Shown piece after piece: positions 54,987 through 61,950 of a stretch of DNA of 64,000 bases (position 1 is its first letter; every line of letters starts with the position of its first letter). The notes beneath the pieces were generated by a model. The model made no database searches and was not told the origin of the DNA. It worked only from the letters and a program-made list of their open reading frames with translations. Source of the stretch: Sinorhizobium meliloti (GTDB taxonomy: Bacteria; Pseudomonadota; Alphaproteobacteria; Rhizobiales; Rhizobiaceae); the NCBI RefSeq assembly GCF_035610345.1, contig NZ_CP141214.1, forward strand, positions 714,230 to 778,229, given 5' to 3'. Made by a program: the position numbers and the translations under genes.

Positions 54987-56404
54987 TCCGGAATTCCCGC
55001 GACGGCGAAACGGTGCTGCCAGCGGCCCTCTCTTTCCAGGCGCGCCGCAAGCTCGATGAGGAGGCGGTCGCCGCCCATGGGCGCCAGGATCTGCACCGGC
55101 AGCGGCAATCCGGCTTCATCCGCGCCGAATGGGAGCGTGAGGGCCGGAAAACCGGTGGCATTGGCGAGTGCGGCAAGTGGCGCAAACGCCGTCATGCGGC
55201 GAATCTGAAGGTCGATATCGTCGTGGTCGAAAGGAAAGGATCCGATAGGAAGGGGTGCCGACGCAAGCATGGGCGTCAGGATACAGTCTACCCGGTCGAA
55301 AAGCGACCAGACCGCATGGCTCGCATGGACGGCGTCGTCAAGCGTCGCCCAGAGCGCGGTCGCCTCGAGTCGCGTCCCATGTCTGATAAAAGCCTGCGTC
55401 AGCCGTTCGGCGCGCCCGGCATCGAGACCGGCGGAAACGACGAAATTGGCCAGGTTGACGGCGACGATGTCGCGCAGGACCCGGCCGCTCGCGGCAATGC
55501 CCGCAGCGAACGCGTCCCAACGCATCGCAACGATGCTGTGGCCGCCTCGCTCCAGTGCCCGCGCTGCCTCTTCGACGGCCTCGCTGCGCGCCGGTTCGGT
55601 CGGGTATTGGCCGCCGGTCTCGAGAAGAAGGCCGACACGTAAGGGGCCGGACGGGGAGGGGGCGAACCACGGATCGGCAAACGGCCCTCTGGCGCGTCCC
55701 GCTGCCGCGTCGAAGATCGCCGCCAGGTCACGGACGGAGCGGCACAGCGCAAGTTCACCGGCAATGCCGCCGAGATGATTGCCGAAGGATGGTCCAGCCG
55801 CGATCGCACCCCGGCTCGCCTTGAGGCCGAAGAGACCGCAACATGCCGCGGGGACGCGGATCGACCCGCCCGCATCGGTCGCATGGGCGATCGCCACGAT
55901 GCCGGCGGCAACGGCAGCCGCCGCTCCGCCGGAAGAGCCGCCGGGCGTCCGGCCCGTATCGAGGGGGTTGCGGCAGATAGGCCCGGCTGCAGGTTCGCTT
56001 GCGAGCGACAGGCCCATTTCGGGCACCGTGGTCAGTCCGAAGAAGCAAAGGCCTGCTCCGCGGAGCCGCGCTGCCAGTTCGCTGTCTTCCGCGACGGCGG
56101 CACGGCGCTCGAGCAAGTTCGATCCGGCCGCAACCGGAAGGCCGGCAAAGGGGCCGCCCAGATCCTTGGCAAGGCTCGGGACGCCGAGAAACGGTGCGGT
56201 CTGCCCGCCGTCAGGCAAGTGGCGCAGGCGGGCGTCCGCATGTTCGGCGGCCGTTCGTCCGAGCGTTGGGTCGAGATGGACGATTGCGCCTATTTCTGCC
56301 GATCGGCCGGCCGCCGCAAGGGATGCTTCCATCGCTTCGGAAGCGGTGAGGCGGCCCATTCGGATCGCCTCACCGAGAGAGATTGCATCGCCTGCCATGG
56401 ACAA
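54983..56404 (-). CDS. Amidase (amidase-signature family)
   Basis: 473-aa Ser-cisSer-Lys hydrolase. Lys80 in GVPSLAKDLGG; GRTPGGSSGGAAAAVAAG (~150-167) and GGSIRVPAACCGLFGLKAS provide the two serines. No signal peptide, so cytoplasmic. Located between the binding-protein gene and the ATPase gene with a 4-bp stop/start overlap; it probably opens an amide derived from the imported compound. MSMAG start at 56404 could be shortened by two residues. Confidence 0.88.
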   Translation of the reverse strand: MSMAGDAISLGEAIRMGRLTASEAMEASLAAAGRSAEIGAIVHLDPTLGRTAAEHADARLRHLPDGGQTAPFLGVPSLAKDLGGPFAGLPVAAGSNLLERRAAVAEDSELAARLRGAGLCFFGLTTVPEMGLSLASEPAAGPICRNPLDTGRTPGGSSGGAAAAVAAGIVAIAHATDAGGSIRVPAACCGLFGLKASRGAIAAGPSFGNHLGGIAGELALCRSVRDLAAIFDAAAGRARGPFADPWFAPSPSGPLRVGLLLETGGQYPTEPARSEAVEEAARALERGGHSIVAMRWDAFAAGIAASGRVLRDIVAVNLANFVVSAGLDAGRAERLTQAFIRHGTRLEATALWATLDDAVHASHAVWSLFDRVDCILTPMLASAPLPIGSFPFDHDDIDLQIRRMTAFAPLAALANATGFPALTLPFGADEAGLPLPVQILAPMGGDRLLIELAARLEREGRWQHRFAVAGIPE

Positions 56405-56409
56405 GCCGG

Positions 56410-57396
56410 CTACTTCGGCTCGTCCGTGATGCGCGGAACCTCGAAGGCGCCGGATTTGATCTCGGCGCGCTTGGCTTCCATCGCCGCTTCGGCATCTGCC
56501 GGGGCGACGCCCTTGACATAGGCAATGTCGCTGCCGCCTTCCTTGAGCAGGCCGAAGGCTGTGTAGTCCTTGCCGACCGGCTTGCCGGCGGAGACGTCGG
56601 CAATTGCGGCGTTGAGGATAGGGCGGAAGCCCCAGAGCGCGTTGGCGAAGACCGTGTCGGGATAGCGCGGCGTATAGTCGATCAGCGAACCCACGGATTT
56701 GAGCCCGCGTTCCTTCGCGGCATCGGCGGTGCCGATGCGCTCGCCGAAGAGGATGTCGGCACCGGCGTCGATCTGGGCGAGGCCCGCTTCGCGCGCCTTC
56801 GGCGGGTCGAAGAAGGTACCGATGAAGGTGACGAGGTGCTTGGCATCGGGATTGACGGCCTTCACGCCCGCAGCGAAGGCGTTGATCAGCATGTTGACTT
56901 CCGGGATCGGCATGGCGCCGACGGAGCCGACGACGTTCGACTTCGTCATCTTGCCGGCGAGCATGCCGGCCAGATAGGCGCCGTCGTGGTTCCAGGTGCC
57001 GAAAACGCCGAAGTTGTCGCCCGATTCCTTGCCGCTCGAGCCGAGGACGAAGGCGGTCTCCGGATAGTCTGCGGCCACTTCGCGGGCCTGCTTTTCAACG
57101 GCATAGGCTTCGCCGATGATGAGCTTTGCACCCTGCTCGGCATATTCGCGCATCGCGCGGGGATAGTCCGTGCCGGAAACGCCTTCGGAGAAGACATACT
57201 CGATCACGCCTTCCGCGGCCGCATCCTGCAGCGCCTTGTGCAGGACCGAGTTCCAGGCGTTTTCGACAGGGGAGGCGTGAATACCGGCAACCTTAACCGG
57301 CGTGCTGGCGCGGACGCCCGGCGCAAAAGCGCTCACGCCAAGCGCCAAGCCCGACGCAAGCACATTGCGCCGGCTCATCATCAGATCTCTTGCCAT
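56410..57396 (-). CDS. BMP-family periplasmic substrate-binding protein
   Basis: 328 aa, basic-membrane-protein (PnrA/Med-like) family binding nucleosides or related compounds. A twin-Arg-like signal (MSRRNVLASGLALGVSAFAPGVRAS) with no lipobox suggests a soluble periplasmic protein. Conserved FGTWNHDGAYLAGMLAG and ALWGFRPILNAAIADV. First gene of binding protein-amidase-ATPase-permease-permease-deaminase. Confidence 0.92.
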   Translation of the reverse strand: MARDLMMSRRNVLASGLALGVSAFAPGVRASTPVKVAGIHASPVENAWNSVLHKALQDAAAEGVIEYVFSEGVSGTDYPRAMREYAEQGAKLIIGEAYAVEKQAREVAADYPETAFVLGSSGKESGDNFGVFGTWNHDGAYLAGMLAGKMTKSNVVGSVGAMPIPEVNMLINAFAAGVKAVNPDAKHLVTFIGTFFDPPKAREAGLAQIDAGADILFGERIGTADAAKERGLKSVGSLIDYTPRYPDTVFANALWGFRPILNAAIADVSAGKPVGKDYTAFGLLKEGGSDIAYVKGVAPADAEAAMEAKRAEIKSGAFEVPRITDEPK

Positions 57397-57694
57397 GGAT
57401 GGTGTTCCCCATTTTTACCAATTGGTAGAATCTTTATTTTGTACAAAGCTTTGTCAAGCAGTGCGGGTGAATAGAAAAGCGGCAATGAGCGACTTTTCCG
57501 GCGATCGCGGATGACGGTCATCGATGCCTGAGCCGCTCGAGGCTACGGGCCTCGCGGAACAAGCGCCATGTGCGTTCGTTTTCCACCTTGCCAAGAAGCA
57601 GAGACTGAAGTGAAACAGGAAGCCTCCGTGTGCCGCTGCACATGTGAGGCTTCCTTGTGCGGGGCGCGGTCGAGCCCCCAACCCGGAGCTGTCC
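57397..57694. promoter_or_regulatory. Divergent regulatory region: import operon promoter and exporter leader hairpin
   Basis: Leftward: -35 TTGACA at 57452-57457 and an AT-rich -10 region about 17 bp on, followed by the 12-bp palindrome TACCAATTGGTA at 57416-57427, a good operator position. Rightward: GGAAGCCTC (57618-57626) and GAGGCTTCC (57646-57654) form a 9-bp stem extended inside by GTGTGC/GCACAT, ahead of the exporter gene; no U-tract. Confidence 0.55.
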
Positions 57695-58471
57695 ATGGAA
57701 GAATTCATCCTGTTCGCATTGGTCGGCTTTCTCGCGCAGGTGATCGATGGCGCTCTCGGGATGGCCTACGGCGTCATCTGCTCAACGGTGCTTCTTGCCT
57801 TTGGCGTGCCGCCTGCCCAGGCGTCGGCGTCAGCCCATGCGGCGGAATTGTTCACCACTGCCGCTTCCGGATCGGCCCATCTCTATCACCGCAACATCGA
57901 TTGGAAGCTGTTCTGGCGGCTCATTCCTTTCGGCATCGCCGGTGGAATGCTGGGTGCCTTCGTCGTGACCTCGTTTGACGGAGATCAGGTCAAGCCTTTC
58001 GTCACGGCCTATCTTGCAGTGATCGGAGCCTGGCTGCTTTACCGCTCCTTTCATCGCATTCCCACAAACCCGGTCAAGCTGAGGATCGTGGCACCGCTCG
58101 GCGCAACCGCGGGGTTTCTGGATGCCGCAGGGGGCGGCGGATGGGGGCCCGTCGCCACCACCGGTCTGCTCGGCGCAGGCGGACAGCCGCGCTTCGTCAT
58201 CGGGACCGTCAATGCGAGTGAGTTTCTGATCGCACTTTCAGTGTCTCTGAGCTTCCTGGCCACGGTTCTGACCGGTCACTGGGAACAGGCTGGCGATTTC
58301 CGCGACCATCTTACATCCATCGGCGGGCTAATCACGGGCGGGGTGCTTGCCGCGCCCTTTGCAGGATGGGTGGTCAAGGCACTGCGAGAGAAAACCCTCC
58401 TGCGGCTCGTCGGATCTTTGATCACGCTGTTGGCCGGCTATCAGACGCTCGAACTTACCGGGTATTTCTGA
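57695..58471 (+). CDS. TauE/SafE family (TSUP) membrane exporter
   Basis: 258-aa polytopic membrane protein with about eight segments. The two TSUP motifs are visible: VIDGALGMAYGVICSTVLLAFG near the N-terminus and DAAGGGGWGPVATTGLLGAG in the middle. Family members export sulfite, sulfoacetate or related organic anions. The ATG at 57695 follows GGAG. A long hairpin precedes the gene. Convergent with the adenylate cyclase gene. Confidence 0.88.
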   Translation: MEEFILFALVGFLAQVIDGALGMAYGVICSTVLLAFGVPPAQASASAHAAELFTTAASGSAHLYHRNIDWKLFWRLIPFGIAGGMLGAFVVTSFDGDQVKPFVTAYLAVIGAWLLYRSFHRIPTNPVKLRIVAPLGATAGFLDAAGGGGWGPVATTGLLGAGGQPRFVIGTVNASEFLIALSVSLSFLATVLTGHWEQAGDFRDHLTSIGGLITGGVLAAPFAGWVVKALREKTLLRLVGSLITLLAGYQTLELTGYF

Positions 58472-58484
58472 ACCCCGGCTTTCT

Positions 58485-59216
58485 TCAGATTGCGAAAAGT
58501 TCGATCGGCTTCTCAAAGCCCTTGAGGGAGTATTTTCGGCCCTCGCTTGCCGCCGTTTGGCTCTGCGCGCGCTCGCAAACGGCCCTGGTCACCAGGATTC
58601 GCCCCGCCTCGGCGGCGGACTGGGCCCGAGCGGCAGTATTCACAACCGTTCCGATTGCAGTCAGGTCGCGGTGGGATCGGCCGAACTCTCCGAAGCTGGC
58701 CTCACCGGTGTCGATGCCGATGCCGACACCGAGCTCACTTCCGTCCAGGCCGGCACCCTCCGCCAGGCGAACCTCACGGCGCAATTGGCATCGGCGCTGG
58801 ATCTCCCGTGCGGCAAGTACGGCGCGCTCGGCGTGATCCGCGTGGGGGATCGGAAAGTTGAAGATTGCCATGATCGCGTCCCCGACCGTCTTGTTGAGAA
58901 GGCCGTCGAACTCCCAAATCGCCGCGGCACATTCATCGTAGAAATCATCGAGCAGCGACGAGACAGTATCGGCCGTAAGCGACTGCGAAAGCGCCGTATA
59001 GCCTCGCAGATCTGCAAAAAGGACGGAGACGTCAACGGTGATCTTGCGGGCTTTCATCACGCGCGTGAACATGAGTTCGCAGATCGTGCAGGTATTCGGG
59101 TTCATCCGGCTCGGGCGGATGCCAAAGGCGCGGAAGGGAATGGAAGCCGGCCCGCGCAGGGGCACCGGAATACGCATCTGCTCCCAGCATCCCTTGCAAA
59201 TCCTGGATTGAGACAT
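58485..59216 (-). CDS. Class III adenylate cyclase with N-terminal four-Cys motif
   Basis: 243 aa. Catalytic domain (~60-235): metal Asp in VLFADLRGYT and VGDAIMAIFNFP, the adenine-selecting Lys (NKTVGD) and Asp (DLTAIGTVVN), and transition-state Asn/Arg (VVNTAARA), so an active ATP-specific cyclase is expected. The N-terminus has Cys7/Cys10 and Cys43/Cys46 (CKGC and CTIC), a probable zinc or iron-sulfur site, possibly a redox or metal sensor. ATG 59216 (MSQSRI) chosen; upstream extension lacks support. Confidence 0.87.
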   Translation of the reverse strand: MSQSRICKGCWEQMRIPVPLRGPASIPFRAFGIRPSRMNPNTCTICELMFTRVMKARKITVDVSVLFADLRGYTALSQSLTADTVSSLLDDFYDECAAAIWEFDGLLNKTVGDAIMAIFNFPIPHADHAERAVLAAREIQRRCQLRREVRLAEGAGLDGSELGVGIGIDTGEASFGEFGRSHRDLTAIGTVVNTAARAQSAAEAGRILVTRAVCERAQSQTAASEGRKYSLKGFEKPIELFAI

Positions 59217-59320
59217 GTTGCCGCCGCCCTGTTTGCGTGACGCGCTGCGACTCTCGCATATATGGGCCACAAAATCTCTCGAAAACCCTTGCGGTCCGTA
59301 ACTGAGACCGCGATGGTCCG

Positions 59321-59443
59321 TTAACCTTCGGACAGTTCTTCGGCCGTGGCCGCTATGGGTGCATTCCACAAGGAATTGTTGACGTATTTGAAAGCAAGGA
59401 TGCTGACAATCGAGGCGACTATAACTATAATGACGATCCGCAT
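59321..59443 (-). CDS. Very small hydrophobic membrane peptide
   Basis: 40-aa frame starting MRIVIIVIVASIVSILAF, a single membrane helix, with a short polar tail. The ribosome site is weak (GGTAAATC). Located just upstream of the adenylate cyclase gene, same strand. Not in any family I know. It may be a regulator of a membrane protein or a chance frame. Confidence 0.4.
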   Translation of the reverse strand: MRIVIIVIVASIVSILAFKYVNNSLWNAPIAATAEELSEG

Positions 59444-59648
59444 GAAGATTTACCAGGTTCGTTGCCACGCGGAGGAACTCTCCCGGAGACCTCGTTGTTC
59501 CAGCACATACGGTTCGGCGGGAATTCCAACCGACTAACCGAGAAGTAATTCACGGATAAGCCCGATTGACGAAAACCGGTACTGCCTTTTCGGCGGCAGC
59601 CGACGGCTTTCACCTGTCCGGCCGAGCGGGATCTCCAACTGTCTTTCC

Positions 59649-59828
59649 TCAACGAACCTGTGTTTGCGCGACAGGCAGATAGACTTTGGAGCCGGCGCGC
59701 TCTCCACCACTCAAGGAACCCCCGACCAGCAGATAGGCTGATATTCCGAGGACCGACAACAGCAGAATGCGTACGGGCAGTCCCGTTGAGGCGTGATGTT
59801 CCGGTTCCTGATAATTCCATCCAGTCAT
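59649..59828 (-). CDS. Small single-pass membrane protein
   Basis: 59 aa: a polar N-terminus (TGWNYQEPEHHASTG), one membrane segment (VRILLLSVLGISAYLLVGG) and a short basic/polar tail. GGAG lies about 10 bases before the ATG at 59828; the longer frame to 59939 is unsupported. No family recognised. Confidence 0.6.
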   Translation of the reverse strand: MTGWNYQEPEHHASTGLPVRILLLSVLGISAYLLVGGSLSGGERAGSKVYLPVAQTQVR

Positions 59829-60034
59829 TCGAACGTACTCCACTCCACACAAAGTGAGAACGAGCCACCGATGCAGCAGTTCCTGCAACGATGGTTGAAC
59901 CTGGGTAACGATGTTCGAGGCGTTGTAACGAGCCGGCATTATACCATGCCGTCGCTGCCGCGGAGGGGTTATTGGCGGGGTATCATTCCGCCATGTTCAC
60001 CGGCCGTTCCTAGCTATTTCAGGCGTGGCTCGGG

Positions 60035-60090
60035 CTAGAGCGGGATAAGGAAAAGTGTGTCCGGTTTGCGGCCGCTTGGGATGCGGACGC
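60035..60090. repeat. Possible RIME-like rhizobial intergenic repeat fragment
   Basis: AGAGCGGGATAAGGAAAAG at about 60037 resembles the conserved edge of palindromic intergenic repeats common in Rhizobiaceae, followed by GC-rich GCGGCCGCTT. I recall the pattern rather than having matched it, so identity and limits are tentative. Confidence 0.35.
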
Positions 60091-60105
60091 ATTTGCCGAA
60101 GCCAT

Positions 60106-60228
60106 TCACCAGATCACGTCGTAAAGAGTAATAAAGACGATCATTCCAATGCAGAGTGCTGGCGTCGACCTGATCGCGAAATCGACGGGATTGAATTGGT
60201 ATCCGAAGCTTTCAACATAGGATTTCAT
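60106..60228 (-). CDS. Very small membrane protein with strong ribosome site
   Basis: 40-aa product. GGGAGGAAACC sits directly before the ATG at 60228, one of the best ribosome sites in the window. Polar N-terminal half with Tyr/Phe, then one membrane segment (STPALCIGMIVFITLYDVIW). No family recognised; the region around it has no competing gene. Confidence 0.6.
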   Translation of the reverse strand: MKSYVESFGYQFNPVDFAIRSTPALCIGMIVFITLYDVIW

Positions 60229-60726
60229 TGGTTTCCTCCCGGTGAGCTGTCTGGAATCGAGACGGTTTGGCGAACGGACCACCCGCTTCCTTCGGAAGCG
60301 TGATTTGCAAGGCTCGCTCAGAGCCCGCGGAGCAGGTTCGACTCCATGGCAGCACGAACAAGTGCCGCCATATTCTCCATCGGCAACAGAGAAAGCTTTG
60401 CGCCTTTATGGAGTCGATCGATGATCGGAGAGATGGGTAGGATCTTGGAGCCAAGCCCGTCAATGAGTAGCCATTAACTGTTGGGCCATAAATGTGGCGA
60501 AACCAAGATTTGCTCAGCTATTACTGAAGAGATTCCAGGAGACTGAGGGAATTTTTTTAAACGCCTCGGGATTTTTCTTTCTCGCTGAATTCCCCCTCTT
60601 CAATATTTTCTTGTTCCGATACGCATAAGTGTTTTTCTCTGAAGCTCTCGGGATTTGATATTTACTTGGCTGGACTGTCGCACTTCCTCCCGCGGCAGGC
60701 TTTTTCGTTTCTGTCAGGCCGCAGCT
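60229..60726. other. Intergenic region upstream of the small gene and downstream of dinB
   Basis: About 500 bp. AT-rich from 60480 to 60665. A 52-codon open frame on the minus strand (60318-60473) has protein-like composition but no start codon. No other structure that I can support; the promoter of the gene at 60228 must be here. Confidence 0.4.
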
Positions 60727-61860
60727 TCAAAGCGCCAGGGCGAGCTGCGGCCCGCTGCGATCGGCCACGGGATCGAGAGACGAGAGCGTGACCCCGAGCA
60801 ATCGAATGCCTTTGGCGGCGGGGAAGATCGGTGACAGCAGCAGTTCCACGATCTCGCCCATTTCGGCGGCGCTCGCAATCGGCGCAACGATGGTCTTGCT
60901 TCGGGTGATCTGCGTGAAATCTGCCCACTTCACCTTCAGTGTCACGGTCTTGCCGCGAATGCCGCTGGCTTCACAATAGTGCCAGACCTTGTCGATCAAA
61001 GGCTTAAGGCCCGCGCGGGCCGCCTCAAGATCATGAACATCCTCCCGAAACGTATCCTCGGCGCCGATCGATTTCCGGATGCGGTCGGGCTTGACCTCAC
61101 GCTCGTCGATGCCGCGGGCGATCCAGTAGAAATACGGCCCCGACTTGCCGAAGTGCTGTTGCAGGAAGGCGAGATCACGGGATTTGAGGTCGGCGCCGGT
61201 TTCGATGCCGAGCCGTTTCATCTTCTCCGCCGTTGCCGGTCCGACGCCGTGAAACTTCTTGACGGGAAGCGCCTGCACGAAATCTGGGCCGTGCTTCGGC
61301 GTGATGACGAATAGCCCATCGGGCTTGCGCTGGTCCGAAGCGATCTTCGCAAGGAACTTGTTGTAGGATACGCCGGCGGATGCGGTGAGCTGCGTCTCGG
61401 CCCGGATCCTGGCGCGTATCTGTTGCGCGATCTCGGTTGCGAGCTGCATGCCTTTCAGGTTCTCGGTAACGTCGAGATAGGCTTCATCCAGCGACAAAGG
61501 TTCGATCAGCGGCGTGTATTCGGCAAAGATCGCTTGAATCTGCCGCGAGACGGCCCGGTAGACGTCGAAGCGGTGCGGAACGAAGATCAGCTCCGGACAT
61601 TTGCGCTTGGCCGTCACCGACGGCATAGCCGAGTGAACGCCGAATTTGCGAGCCTCGTAGCTCGCGGCCGCGACCACGCCGCGCGCCTCCGGATACCCGA
61701 CTGCGACCGGTTTGCCTCGAAGCTCCGGATTGTCGCGCTGCTCCACCGAAGCATAAAATGCGTCCATGTCGATGTGGATGATTTTCCGCACGCGAGCAAA
61801 AGTGGAGGAGGCAGGTGCCCCTCCACTCCTTTCATCTTCCTCCGGCTCCGCTGGCATCAT
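60727..61860 (-). CDS. dinB: DNA polymerase IV (Y family)
   Basis: 377-aa translesion polymerase. Palm motif IIHIDMDAFYASVEQRDNPEL (~28-48) and SLDEAYLDVT (~122-131) supply the catalytic acidic residues; helix-hairpin-helix VKKFHGVGPATAEKMKRLG (~195) and the C-terminal little-finger domain are complete. Error-prone synthesis past lesions. No LexA box was found by eye in the short upstream gap. Confidence 0.95.
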   Translation of the reverse strand: MMPAEPEEDERSGGAPASSTFARVRKIIHIDMDAFYASVEQRDNPELRGKPVAVGYPEARGVVAAASYEARKFGVHSAMPSVTAKRKCPELIFVPHRFDVYRAVSRQIQAIFAEYTPLIEPLSLDEAYLDVTENLKGMQLATEIAQQIRARIRAETQLTASAGVSYNKFLAKIASDQRKPDGLFVITPKHGPDFVQALPVKKFHGVGPATAEKMKRLGIETGADLKSRDLAFLQQHFGKSGPYFYWIARGIDEREVKPDRIRKSIGAEDTFREDVHDLEAARAGLKPLIDKVWHYCEASGIRGKTVTLKVKWADFTQITRSKTIVAPIASAAEMGEIVELLLSPIFPAAKGIRLLGVTLSSLDPVADRSGPQLALAL

Positions 61861-61950
61861 TTCCTCTCGCTATAGCGCTGTCTATCCTATCCGAACCTCC
61901 CATGCTTGCTTAACCGTAAAGTTACGCGGGGTAGATGCCCTTGGCATGTT

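Noticed and set aside
53349..55208. 619-codon plus-strand frame across the transporter genes
   Set aside because: Mirror of the ATPase and permease genes; composition is that of an antisense frame.
60318..60473. 52-codon protein-like minus-strand frame
   Set aside because: No start codon after the upstream stop except very near its end; could be a gene remnant but cannot be supported.
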